A stretch of DNA of 64,000 bases from contig NZ_CP195121.1 in assembly GCF_052057775.1 (NCBI RefSeq), positions 1,364,001 to 1,428,000 of the forward strand, read 5' to 3'. The notes under the pieces were generated by a model that worked only from the letters and a program-made list of their open reading frames with translations, did no database searches and had not been told where the DNA came from. Source of the DNA: Methanococcoides sp052057775 (GTDB taxonomy: Archaea > Halobacteriota > Methanosarcinia > Methanosarcinales > Methanosarcinaceae). Made by a program: the position numbers and the translations under genes. This document shows, one piece after another, positions 1 through 12,002 of this stretch. Every line of letters begins with the position of its first letter. The stretch's first letter is position 1.

Positions 1-2
1 AA

Positions 3-1259
3 TATGCTTCTGACATCCTGGTTGAAGACGTTGTTCATGGGAAATTCGAGGTTTATTTCCGGCAGGGTCTGGATGATGCTGGTGATCTTTCCTGCATGGG
101 GGAAGAGATCGATGTTGTCGGATGTATTTCAGATATGTTGGGAAGTTTTGCTGAAAACGTACTTGTTGCAAAAGATCTGGATATTTTCAGGACGCTTGCA
201 GATACGGCAAACTATGGGGTTGCAGTCCTGGATATAAATGGAACTGTTCTCTATCTTAACAATTCTTTTGCAGCAATGCATGGTTATTCTCCGGAGGAGG
301 TTCTGGGATCTCATTTTCTTATGTTCTATGACGATGAGCAGGTACCTCGCTTAAAGTATTTGCTTGACAGGGTACTTGCTGACGGTCACTTCAAACAGGA
401 AGAGGTCTGGCATCTGAGGAAGAATGGCAGCATTTTTCCTGTTCTGCTCGATTGCAATGTTATCTTTGATGCGGACAATGTGCCTTCAAATCTTTCTGTA
501 ATGATGCGCGATATAAGTGAATTGAAAAAAGCTGAAGAAAATCTGAAACGTGCGAAAGCTCTAGAGGATGCTGCAACTTGTTCCAAGAGTGAATTCCTTT
601 GCAATGTCAGCCATGAGCTCAGGACTCCTCTTAATTCCATAATTGGCTTTTCCGAGATATTGCTGGATGGCAGATGTGGTGATCTTAGTGATGTTCAGCA
701 GAGGTATCTTCAGAATGTTTTCAGAAATGGTAACCAACTTTTAGAGATCATAAATGATATTCTTGACATATCTATGATAGAGGCAGGCAAAGAAGAGATG
801 GTATTCGAAAAGTTTAGCATTTCTCCTGTTATCATGGAGGTAAAGGATTCAATAATGCACTCTATCCTGAAGAAGGGTATGACTTTCTCTTATGATCCGG
901 ATCCCAATCTCCCGCAGATCAATGCTGATAAAACAAAGCTCAAGCACATCCTTCACAATCTTTTGTCAAATGCTGTTAAGTTCAACTCGGATGGTGGAGC
1001 AGTCAATATTAACGCCGGAACACTTGGTGAGATGATGCATATCACTATCAAGGATGATGGTATTGGTATTCCAAAAGAGCAATTGCCTCATCTTTATGAG
1101 AAGTTCTATCAGGTCGATGGTTCCACAAAACGTTTGTATGGTGGCACAGGTCTGGGACTTGCGCTCACGAAGAAGCTCGTAAGTCTGCATGAGGGGCAGA
1201 TGTGGGTCGAAAGTGAACGGGGAAAAGGCACCACGGTTCATGTGATGCTCCCACTTTGA
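3..1259 (+). CDS. PAS-domain sensor histidine kinase (5' end outside window)
   Basis: Soluble two-component kinase lacking its N-terminus: the frame stays open to the left edge, so the ATG at 96 is internal. Counting from that ATG, a PAS domain covers about residues 30-145. The HisKA H-box SHELRTPLNSIIGFSEIL lies near 170. A HATPase_c domain follows with an N-box (HNLLSNAVKFN), G1 (DDGIGIP) and G2 (GGTGLGLAL). No membrane segment is visible, so it probably acts in the cytoplasm. The C-terminal half closely resembles the kinase at 34.4 kb. No response regulator is adjacent within the window. The signal sensed cannot be told. The kinase call is secure. Confidence 0.93.
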   Translation, partial: YASDILVEDVVHGKFEVYFRQGLDDAGDLSCMGEEIDVVGCISDMLGSFAENVLVAKDLDIFRTLADTANYGVAVLDINGTVLYLNNSFAAMHGYSPEEVLGSHFLMFYDDEQVPRLKYLLDRVLADGHFKQEEVWHLRKNGSIFPVLLDCNVIFDADNVPSNLSVMMRDISELKKAEENLKRAKALEDAATCSKSEFLCNVSHELRTPLNSIIGFSEILLDGRCGDLSDVQQRYLQNVFRNGNQLLEIINDILDISMIEAGKEEMVFEKFSISPVIMEVKDSIMHSILKKGMTFSYDPDPNLPQINADKTKLKHILHNLLSNAVKFNSDGGAVNINAGTLGEMMHITIKDDGIGIPKEQLPHLYEKFYQVDGSTKRLYGGTGLGLALTKKLVSLHEGQMWVESERGKGTTVHVMLPL

Positions 1260-1274
1260 GATATTGTTCAGAAA

Positions 1275-1682
1275 TCAGGGTATAAGTATATCGGAGATGG
1301 CATGGATAATACCATTGCTGCATTCGATATCTTCTTTTTCGATAGTGATCCCATTGACCTTTACATTACCGTCTGTTGTAATTTCCAGTTCCTTACCGTT
1401 GAGTGCGTTCAACGAGTTGATTTCCATTAGGTCAGATATCATGTATTTTCCTTCTACAATATGGTAATTTATAACGTCCATAAGGTAGTCAGGATCATCG
1501 AAAGCTTCATCTATTACACTATCAGGTATGGTTTCGAATGCTTTTTCAAGGGGTGCAAAGATCGTATATGGGCCATCGGTATCGAACTTTTTGTCAAGTC
1601 CTAATTTTTTAGCTGCATCCACAAGTGTTGTAAAATCGCCCATCTCAATTGCTTTTTGTACGATGCTCTTTGTTTCACCCAT
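1275..1682 (-). CDS. single FAS1 (fasciclin) domain protein
   Basis: A protein of 135 residues that is essentially one fasciclin domain. The H1-like segment DGPYTIFAPLEKAFE lies near residue 37 and the H2-like YHIVEGKY near 93. FAS1 domains usually mediate adhesion or ligand binding outside the cell, but no signal peptide or lipobox is visible, so this copy looks cytoplasmic or exported another way. The start is supported by GGAGG ten bases upstream of the ATG. It lies about 100 bp downstream of the KH-domain gene on the same strand and may be read from the same transcript. Confidence 0.85.
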   Translation of the reverse strand: MGETKSIVQKAIEMGDFTTLVDAAKKLGLDKKFDTDGPYTIFAPLEKAFETIPDSVIDEAFDDPDYLMDVINYHIVEGKYMISDLMEINSLNALNGKELEITTDGNVKVNGITIEKEDIECSNGIIHAISDILIP

Positions 1683-1785
1683 TTACTTAGCCTCCTGTGA
1701 AAATTCCTGGATATTTACAACATCCGGATCATATAGGTCTGAAGGGCGTTGGCATACACTGTCAACAATCCCTTCTGGTCTGGTT

Positions 1786-2322
1786 TTAGTAAGAATCAAG
1801 CTGTGCGCGCATAAGGTCCTGTTTTTTCTTCTCAAGGAAGCTGTATACTGAACCATGATTCGCACCATCGACTAGCATTTCTATTGCAGTCCTTATTATG
1901 ATGATCTGTTCAGGATCTCCTATTACACTTACTGTCTTACCATAGACTGAGATCTTGACGCCTATGAGGCTTTCTGCGATCTCTCTTGTTTTACCTCCTT
2001 TGCCTATGATCCTTCCTTTGAGGCGCAACAGTTCTTTTGGTGTTGATGCTGCATGTGAGAGGTCTATGATCTCGAGCATGAGCATGTCATCGTCAAAGAA
2101 ACTGTATGCTTTTTCGGGATTGAAACCACGTCCAATTGCCTGTATGACATCAGCTGCTCTCATAGCTCCTACTGGGTCATCTCCGGGTATGATCTCTACG
2201 GTGCCGCTTTCACTATCAATTTGCAGTTTTGAGGAGGATTTGTTCTCGATCATCTCTTTGACACTGCCTTTTGGGCCGATGATCGCTCCGATCCTGTCCT
2301 GTGGTATTTTGATGTGTGTCAT
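1786..2322 (-). CDS. KH-domain RNA-binding protein, Pno1/Dim2 family
   Basis: 178 residues with two KH modules: GAIIGPKGSVKEMIE near residue 12 and a second GRIIGKGGKTREIAE near 103. This is the archaeal relative of Pno1/Dim2, which in eukaryotes helps process the 3' end of small-subunit rRNA with the kinase Rio1. The gene follows rio1 by about 40 bp on the same strand, with AAAGGTAG before the ATG. The order aIF1A-rio1-KH is a familiar archaeal grouping and supports a role in 30S subunit maturation. No key residue is missing. Confidence 0.92.
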   Translation of the reverse strand: MTHIKIPQDRIGAIIGPKGSVKEMIENKSSSKLQIDSESGTVEIIPGDDPVGAMRAADVIQAIGRGFNPEKAYSFFDDDMLMLEIIDLSHAASTPKELLRLKGRIIGKGGKTREIAESLIGVKISVYGKTVSVIGDPEQIIIIRTAIEMLVDGANHGSVYSFLEKKKQDLMRAQLDSY

Positions 2323-2359
2323 GTATCTACCTTTAATTATTGTAATATTAAGTGCGTTT

Positions 2360-3157
2360 TTAGTTTTCCGGTTCTGTTCTTCTTATCTGCTCGTAAATGC
2401 TTTCAGGTGAAGCATCGACTTTGTATCTCTTAAAATACCTTAGGAGGTTTTCAATGTCTCTCTTCAGGAACTGGTCTGCACGCGGATGTTCCAGAGTTAC
2501 AGATTGGCCCATATCGATAATAATGGGTGTTATATCTTTTGGATCGATCAGTATGTTGTACTCACTAAGGTCGCCATGGACAAGGTTTGCATCTGTATAG
2601 AGTTTATGCATGTACTCTATCAGTGTATCGAAGATCCTCTGACCTTCTTCATCATCCAGTTTTGTTTCCTTTAGGAGGGGGAATGGTTTACCGTTCTCGC
2701 CCATGAATTCCATTATGAGGATGTTCCTTTCAGTTATGATGGGTTCCGGTGCGCGTACGCCGGCAACTTTTGCTCTCATCAGGTTTCGGAATTCTTTTTT
2801 TGTCCATGCAAAGATTATGTCTCTTTTGTTATGGCGTATATTACTAAAACGTGGGTCCCCCAGGATGTAATCTTCCATTGACCTGAAGGTGCTTGAGGAT
2901 ATCCTGTATATCTTTACTGCGATATCTTTATCGTTCTCTCCTCCGGCCAGGAAGACATTTGCTTCCTTTCCTGTACTTATGGAGCCACCGAGAGCTTCTA
3001 TTATTCCTTTATTGGACAGGGTATATAGTGCTTTCAGAGTGGCATTATCAAATACGTTCTCGATAACTTTGAGGGTATCACTGTCTTTGCGTTTTACTCT
3101 CAATTTATCAACATCATTGTCGAGGCGCTTTATTTTGCCTTCCAATTTATTTTTCAT
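2360..3157 (-). CDS. rio1: Rio1-type serine protein kinase
   Basis: 265 residues with the atypical RIO kinase fold. It has the glycine-rich ISTGKEANVF loop (near residue 60), the catalytic LVHGDLSEYNILI loop (near 193) and the metal-binding IIDMGQSV motif (near 215). RIO kinases act as ATPase or kinase factors in late small-subunit maturation. The gene starts two bases after the aIF1A stop, and its AAAGGAT ribosome site overlaps the end of aIF1A, so translational coupling is likely. Family call is secure; direct substrates are unknown. Confidence 0.95.
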   Translation of the reverse strand: MKNKLEGKIKRLDNDVDKLRVKRKDSDTLKVIENVFDNATLKALYTLSNKGIIEALGGSISTGKEANVFLAGGENDKDIAVKIYRISSSTFRSMEDYILGDPRFSNIRHNKRDIIFAWTKKEFRNLMRAKVAGVRAPEPIITERNILIMEFMGENGKPFPLLKETKLDDEEGQRIFDTLIEYMHKLYTDANLVHGDLSEYNILIDPKDITPIIIDMGQSVTLEHPRADQFLKRDIENLLRYFKRYKVDASPESIYEQIRRTEPEN

Positions 3158-3159
3158 AA

Positions 3160-3480
3160 TTATCCTTTAAGGAAACCTTTACGTTCAAGCCAGTTTACCT
3201 GTGGGCGTGTGTATTTCCATATTACATCTGCTTTAGTGTCCTGGAAATCCCATGGTACTGCAATGACAATGTCACCTTCACGTATCCAGGTTCTCTTCTT
3301 CATAGATCCCGGAATGCGACCCATACGGACAACACCGTCCATGCATCTGAGTTTCACCCTGTTTGCACCAAGCAGGTTCTCAACTGTTGCAAGAACCTCT
3401 CCGTTCTCTTTTCTTGGTGTTCTTACACGTGTAACCTGTTGTGGTGCATCACTGTTATTACCTGAATTCTTTTTATACAG
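3160..3480 (-). CDS. eif1a: translation initiation factor aIF1A, apparent CTG start
   Basis: 106 residues of the S1/OB-fold initiation factor that binds the 30S A site. The core reads KLRCMDGVVRMGRIPGSMKK and continues to the usual C-terminus WLERKGFLKG. Family members begin shortly before a YKKNSG-like peptide. Here that peptide is preceded in frame by CTG, with AAAGAGG placed seven bases upstream and an in-frame stop (TAA) four codons before. No ATG, GTG or TTG lies between that stop and the conserved basic N-terminus. The first standard start (GTG, position 3357) would remove about 41 residues. I therefore place the start at CTG 3480. It heads the rio1-KH operon. Confidence 0.9.
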   Translation of the reverse strand: MYKKNSGNNSDAPQQVTRVRTPRKENGEVLATVENLLGANRVKLRCMDGVVRMGRIPGSMKKRTWIREGDIVIAVPWDFQDTKADVIWKYTRPQVNWLERKGFLKG

Positions 3481-3501
3481 TTCGATTCCTCTTTAAAATT
3501 T

Positions 3502-3517
3502 ATGCAATATATTGCAT
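3502..3517. promoter_or_regulatory. perfect palindrome before aIF1A
   Basis: ATGCAATATATTGCAT is a perfect 16-bp palindrome centred about 30 bases upstream of the aIF1A start. It could be a TATA region (AATATATT) or an operator over the start point of a promoter at the TATA-like sequence near 3530. Regulation of this ribosome-assembly operon is inferred. Confidence 0.4.
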
Positions 3518-3692
3518 CATTTATGCACCGTATATTGTTAAAGGTTGCGTATGCTACTTCTTCTTCGGAGCTGATTCTTGTGTTTATGCCGATATTTTTG
3601 TTATTTTTGATTGTTTGGTTTTGTTTCTATTGGGTGTTATATCGGGGTCATGGATTCTCTGCTATGTTGTGATCAAAGAAATTGTATACGAT

Positions 3693-3703
3693 AATTATAT
3701 ATG
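3693..3703 (+). promoter_or_regulatory. rRNA promoter P1
   Basis: AATTATATATG, a TATA element facing the rRNA operon about 510 bases before 16S. It is followed 8 bases later by the first copy of the GTGCATTTAGGAGACC leader repeat. It is the outermost of three similar promoters. Confidence 0.6.
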
Positions 3704-3710
3704 CCGGAGT

Positions 3711-3862
3711 GTGCATTTAGGAGACCTCGCAAGGCGAGCAAGAATGCGGATCAGCGACAATGTGTGGTTGGTTCGATAAGCTCTGCAATGCGAGCATGGA
3801 TGTATGCGGGCAATCAAAAGCCTTATATACCATTCCGTGCATTTAGGAGACCTCGCAAGGCG
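3711..3862 (+). repeat. duplicated rRNA leader segment
   Basis: GTGCATTTAGGAGACCTCGC plus AAGGCG occurs at 3711-3736 and again at 3837-3862, a 126-bp period. Together with the P2/P3 pair this shows that a whole promoter-plus-leader unit was tandemly duplicated. The longer frames crossing this stretch do not look like genes. Confidence 0.8.
3810..3830 (+). promoter_or_regulatory. rRNA promoter P2
   Basis: A BRE-like AATCAAAAG is joined to CCTTATATAC. The same 20-base arrangement recurs at P3, 123 bp downstream. It is followed at once by the second copy of the leader repeat. Confidence 0.75.
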
Positions 3863-3932
3863 GGTGATAATACGGGTCATCAAATACGATGGCTGGTCTT
3901 GTTGCTTCGTATTGTGAGTCTGGATGTATATA

Positions 3933-3953
3933 AGCAATCAAAAGTCTTATATA
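3933..3953 (+). promoter_or_regulatory. rRNA promoter P3
   Basis: This nearly matches P2 (AATCAAAAG then TCTTATATAC). It is the promoter closest to 16S and would give a leader of roughly 230 bases that contains the processing stem. Confidence 0.75.
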
Positions 3954-4050
3954 CTAAAAACGATATATATTCAATTCCGCACAACGTGCGAGAATTCAAT
4001 CACCTCCAAATCAAAATCATTGGTGGAGACCGGAGCTTTTCCGGTCTGAC

Positions 4051-4086
4051 GTTGAATGTGGCAGTTCGGTTAATTCTGACTGATAG
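4051..4086 (+). other. 5' strand of the pre-16S processing stem
   Basis: The sequence from GTTGAATGTGGCAG to CTGACTGATAG is complementary to 5711-5746 beyond the 16S 3' end. The two form the long helix, with an internal bulged part, that archaeal splicing endonuclease cuts to release pre-16S. A separate perfect hairpin (AGACCGGA / TCCGGTCT) stands just upstream at 4027-4047. Confidence 0.85.
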
Positions 4087-4205
4087 TGATATTATCTATC
4101 AAAGAACTAACCAACTATTGTGCATAGAAAACAACTCTCTAATTAAATAGAGTTCTTTTCCGACAATTCTTAGTTAACTTCCAAATTTGTGTGCTTTAAC
4201 AAATA

Positions 4206-5681
<1,476 letters not shown>

Positions 5682-5710
5682 AAGCAAGATCCGCACAAAG
5701 CGGATCACCG

Positions 5711-5746
5711 CTATCAGTCAGAAATCGAAAGACTGCCACATTCAAC
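5711..5746 (+). other. 3' strand of the pre-16S processing stem
   Basis: CTATCAGTCAGAA ... GACTGCCACATTCAAC is the partner of 4051-4086 and lies between 16S and tRNA-Ala. Confidence 0.85.
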
Positions 5747-5792
5747 AAACCACTTTCAATGAAACAAGATTTCGCTGGTAGAACGAGAGCGA

Positions 5793-5865
5793 GGGCTTGT
5801 AGATCAGTTGGAAGATCGTCGCCTTTGCAAGGCGAAGGCCCTGGGTTCGAATCCCAGCAAGTCCA
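5793..5865 (+). tRNA. tRNA-Ala (TGC)
   Basis: A 73-base cloverleaf lies in the 16S-23S spacer. The acceptor GGGCTTG pairs with CAAGTCC, the anticodon loop is CTTTGCAAG with anticodon TGC, and the T-arm is CTGGGTTCGAATCCCAG. The CCA end is not encoded. A tRNA-Ala in this spacer is typical of Euryarchaeota. It is made from the rRNA transcript, with no promoter of its own visible. Confidence 0.97.
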
Positions 5866-6011
5866 TTGGATCAATTACGATTCACAAATCATCAAGTGCA
5901 CCGAGCAAGTAATATTGCTTGGGAAGGATGGATGTGCCCATTCCCCGATTTTGGGCACTATGAGATCATGTATATATTACATATCAGACGCTCACTGGAC
6001 AAAGTGAGATG

Positions 6012-8935
<2,924 letters not shown>

Positions 8936-9001
8936 CTCGCTCTGTCCAGGCGAAATCTGATATGTGATATAATTAACATGATCATTTCCAGTATTAGAAG
9001 T

Positions 9002-9128
9002 GAGTATAGCGGCCATAGCGGCAGGGCAACTCCTGTTCCCATTCCGAACACAGAAGATAAGCCTGCCCACGTTGTTTACTGTACTGAGGTACGAGAGTCC
9101 TTGGGAAATCTACATCGCTGCTATGCTC
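9002..9128 (+). rRNA. rrf: 5S ribosomal RNA, copy 1
   Basis: 127 bases with the terminal helix GAGTATAGC / GCTATGCTC and the conserved CCCATTCCGAACAC loop region. It lies about 65 bases after 23S and is probably part of the main transcript. A second copy follows tRNA-Cys. Confidence 0.95.
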
Positions 9129-9247
9129 ACTCTTTACCTTAACTTTTCTTGATTTGCTACAACCCATGAGCTGTGTCTTTATCTTTTTCAGAATTTTAAC
9201 ATTCATCTTTGGTTCTGCTTAAAGTATGTACTGCCCTGTCGCAATGT

Positions 9248-9260
9248 AAAGGCTTATATG
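9248..9260 (+). promoter_or_regulatory. promoter of tRNA-Cys / second 5S
   Basis: AAAGGCTTATATG is a BRE-TATA element 31 bases before tRNA-Cys. It suggests that tRNA-Cys and the second 5S form a separate transcript. Confidence 0.65.
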
Positions 9261-9290
9261 TCTGTATTGCCTATTAGGGTTCGTTCAAAT

Positions 9291-9362
9291 GCCAAGGTGG
9301 CGGAGCGGCTACGCAATCGCCTGCAGAGCGATTTCATTCCGGTTCGAATCCGGACCTTGGCT
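9291..9362 (+). tRNA. tRNA-Cys (GCA)
   Basis: The acceptor GCCAAGG pairs with CCTTGGC. The anticodon loop CTGCAGA gives GCA, and the T-arm is CCGGTTCGAATCCGG. This is the substrate of the phosphoseryl-tRNA synthetase encoded at 25-26.6 kb. It is flanked by two 5S genes. Confidence 0.97.
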
Positions 9363-9383
9363 TTCATCCATTAATATGAGTTT

Positions 9384-9510
9384 GAGTACGGCGGCCACAG
9401 CGGCAGGGCAACTCCTGTTCCCATTCCGAACACAGAAGATAAGCCTGCCCACGTTGTTTACTGTACTGAGGTACGAGAGTCCTTGGGAAATCTACATCGC
9501 TGCTGTGCTC
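9384..9510 (+). rRNA. rrf: 5S ribosomal RNA, copy 2
   Basis: It has the same length as copy 1 and is nearly identical over the inner 100 bases. It differs in the outer helix, which reads GAGTACGGC / GCTGTGCTC. The differences keep pairing (a T-A pair becomes C-G, and an A-T pair becomes G-T), so both copies should be functional. Confidence 0.93.
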
Positions 9511-9796
9511 ACTCTATTACCTTATTCTTTTAACTTGATCTACACCCACTAGCTTTGGGTTTGATTTTCCTCAGGTAACTTCCTATCCCGTTAGTCCCAT
9601 GCACTGATATGTTACTGTACATGATCAAAGTCAACAAAACCACCAAAAATCATCTTGATCTAACAACTCTTTCTTGCTAAGAGTATATTCCTGATCCCAA
9701 TACTAACTGCGTGCCAATACAAAGTCCCCTTGAACGAAGTGAAAGGGACGCGTGCTCCAGAAGCGCCGGTCTGGGTGTGGATCTAGGTGTCTGGTT
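9511..9796. other. gene-free spacer after the rRNA operon
   Basis: No convincing gene. It holds a weak hairpin (GTCCCCTT / AAAGGGAC, 9725-9748). Otherwise I see nothing until the ars-type operators. Confidence 0.5.
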
Positions 9797-9798
9797 AA

Positions 9799-9855
9799 AT
9801 TTCAACAATATTTGAAATAGATATGTTTATATAGTATTTCAACATTATTTGAAAC
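9799..9855 (+). promoter_or_regulatory. promoter with two TTTCAA/TTGAAA operators
   Basis: Two inverted repeats, ATTTCAA-N6-TTGAAAT (9799-9818) and ATTTCAA-N6-TTGAAAC (9836-9855), have centres 37 bp apart. They flank a TATA-like TGTTTATATAG (9825-9835). The second overlaps the expected transcription start, and the ATG follows two bases later, so the mRNA is probably leaderless. This layout suits a dimeric ArsR-like repressor. No regulator gene is adjacent. Confidence 0.7.
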
Positions 9856-9856
9856 T

Positions 9857-10897
9857 ATGTCCCCTGATTATATTATATATCTAATAAATGCTGGTTTGCA
9901 ATCGGTCCAGGAGTACCTCGCGTTACATGTATTGCTGTGTCTGGTACCCGCTTTTTTCCTTGCAGGTGCAATAGCATCTCTATTCTCTAAGGAATCTGTA
10001 TTGAAGTTCTTTGGAGCAGATGCGCCAAAGTATGTCTCATACTCGGTAGCTGCAGCATCTGGTTGTCTTCTTGCTGTTTGCAGCTGCACCGTCCTGCCAC
10101 TGTTTGCAGGTATCTATAAAAGAGGTGCAGGAATCGGACCTGCAACAACATTCCTCTTCTCCGCACCTGCCATAAACATACTTGCAATAGTCTATACTGC
10201 CAAGATTCTTGGTTATGATCTTGGTCTGGCAAGAGCTGTCGTTGCAGTTTCATTATCTATTGCGGTCGGTCTGACCATGGCTGCAATATTTGAAAGAGGT
10301 ATGGTCGAGAGAAAGAAGATCTCCACTTTCGGAGATGAAAAGCACAAGAACAGTGCATTCCTTTTTGCTCTTCTTCTGGGGATCCTTGTAGTACCGGAGA
10401 TATTTGGTTCATGGTTGCTGATGATGGCAATACTTGTCCCATTGGTAGCTATAACTGTTTATTTCTCTTTCAAGTGGTTCACACATGAGGAACTCTCTGC
10501 CTGGATGGGTGAGACATGGTTCCTTGTAAAGCAGATCACTCCTCTTCTCCTAATCGGTGTGTTCTTTGCAGGTATCATTGTGGAGGTACTTCCTTCAGAA
10601 TATGTAGTAAGATTCGTAGGTGGTGACACTGTTTCATCCTATCTTATAGCATCAACCTCGGCAGCCCTCATGTATTTCTCGACACTTACAGAGGTACCTA
10701 TTATCAGCGCGCTTACCGTCCTTGGTATGGGAAAAGGTCCGGCACTTTCGATGTTACTGGCAGGTCCTGCATTAAGCCTTCCGAACATGATCGTCATAAG
10801 CAGGGTCATGGGTGCAAAAAGAGGTGCTTCCTACATAACGCTGGTAGTGGTAATTGCCACACTTGCAGGTCTTGGGTTTGGTTACCTTATTGGTTAA
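9857..10897 (+). CDS. permease of the DUF318/ArsP_1 family
   Basis: 346 residues with about eight to ten hydrophobic segments. The family signature lies near residues 70-110: CSCTVLPLFAGIYKRGAGIG followed by PATTFLFSAPAINILA. A related repeat falls in the second half (MYFSTLTEVPIISAL). Relatives include ArsP, which exports trivalent organoarsenicals in bacteria, and uncharacterised permeases near thioredoxins. The gene is first in a run with an ACR3 arsenite pump, so arsenic or related metalloid export is the best guess. The true substrate is not shown. Confidence 0.85.
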   Translation: MSPDYIIYLINAGLQSVQEYLALHVLLCLVPAFFLAGAIASLFSKESVLKFFGADAPKYVSYSVAAASGCLLAVCSCTVLPLFAGIYKRGAGIGPATTFLFSAPAINILAIVYTAKILGYDLGLARAVVAVSLSIAVGLTMAAIFERGMVERKKISTFGDEKHKNSAFLFALLLGILVVPEIFGSWLLMMAILVPLVAITVYFSFKWFTHEELSAWMGETWFLVKQITPLLLIGVFFAGIIVEVLPSEYVVRFVGGDTVSSYLIASTSAALMYFSTLTEVPIISALTVLGMGKGPALSMLLAGPALSLPNMIVISRVMGAKRGASYITLVVVIATLAGLGFGYLIG

Positions 10898-10947
10898 TTC
10901 GTATAATAATCTGAATGTCTAATATATCATAAAATAATGTGATTAAT

Positions 10948-11985
10948 ATGGCTGACGAAAAAAAGCTTGGATTCTTTGAAAAATACCTGACCGTATGGAT
11001 CTTTGCATGCATAGTCATTGGTATTGCTTTTGGTAAGCTCTTCCCGCAGATAGCCGGAACACTGGATTCGATGCAGGTATATGAGGTTTCTATCCCCATT
11101 GCGATCTGTCTTTTCTTCATGATCTATCCGATCATGGTTCAGATAGATTTCAAACAGGTAGTTAAAGCGGGAAAGACTCCTAAGCCTGTATTTACTACAT
11201 TGTTTATCAACTGGGTTGTAAAACCCTTTAGCATGCTCTTCTTTGCCTGGATCTTTATGGCAAACATATTCGCTTCTTATCTCACAGAGCTACAGATCTC
11301 ACAATACATAGCGGGGATGATCCTTCTTGGAGTTGCTCCCTGTACTGCAATGGTACTTGTATGGGGTTATCTTGCAAAAGGCAATCAGGGTCATACTCTG
11401 ATAATGGTTGCCATCAATTCCCTTGTCATGCTATTCCTGTATGCTCCGCTTGCAAGGATTCTGCTTGGCATAAGTGATATTGTTGTTCCCTGGGAAACGG
11501 TACTGCTTTCTGTAAGCACGTATGTGGGAGTTCCTCTTGTTGCCGGATATTTTTCACGCAACTATCTTCTGGGGAGCAAGGGTAAAGACTGGTTCGAGAA
11601 CCGCTTTTCACCTTCCATGCACAACATTGCTATTACTGCTTTGCTTGTGACACTGATTGCCCTGTTCTCACTACAGGGAGATGTGATCCTGGATATGCCT
11701 CTTGTGATTGCAATGATAGCAGTTCCTCTTCTGGTACAGGTTATCTTCATCTTCTTCCTGGGTTACGGTATTGCAAAGGCTATTGGCATAACCTATGAAG
11801 ATGCAGCACCAACAGCTCTGATAGGAGCCTCTAACCACTTTGAGGTAGCAATAGCAGTGGCTGCAATGCTTTTCGGAATAAATTCCGGTGCAGCGCTTGC
11901 AACCGTAGTTGGTGTACTCATAGAAGTTCCTGTGATGCTCGGGCTTGTAAGTATATGTCTCAGGACAAAGCAGATGTTCAAATAA
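10948..11985 (+). CDS. acr3: ACR3-family arsenite efflux transporter
   Basis: 345 residues with ten predicted membrane segments. The ACR3 hallmark LLGVAPCTAMVLVWGYLAKG has the conserved cysteine of TM4, and the paired motif GASNHFEVAIAVAAMLFG sits in TM9. It exports arsenite (and in some members antimonite) by proton antiport. The ATG at 10948 is chosen because GTGATTAAT precedes it; a GTG nine bases earlier is inside that site. It sits 50 bp after the permease and 17 bp before the phosphoesterase gene. Confidence 0.95.
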   Translation: MADEKKLGFFEKYLTVWIFACIVIGIAFGKLFPQIAGTLDSMQVYEVSIPIAICLFFMIYPIMVQIDFKQVVKAGKTPKPVFTTLFINWVVKPFSMLFFAWIFMANIFASYLTELQISQYIAGMILLGVAPCTAMVLVWGYLAKGNQGHTLIMVAINSLVMLFLYAPLARILLGISDIVVPWETVLLSVSTYVGVPLVAGYFSRNYLLGSKGKDWFENRFSPSMHNIAITALLVTLIALFSLQGDVILDMPLVIAMIAVPLLVQVIFIFFLGYGIAKAIGITYEDAAPTALIGASNHFEVAIAVAAMLFGINSGAALATVVGVLIEVPVMLGLVSICLRTKQMFK

Positions 11986-12002
11986 AAAACGGAGGAAAGA
12001 AG

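Noticed and set aside
3441..4150. Open frames of 80-150 codons in the rRNA leader
   Set aside because: They follow the duplicated promoter-leader units; no ribosome site or known family.
11955..12002. Longer start for the metallophosphoesterase inside acr3
   Set aside because: The GGAGG site and conserved N-terminus point to 12003.
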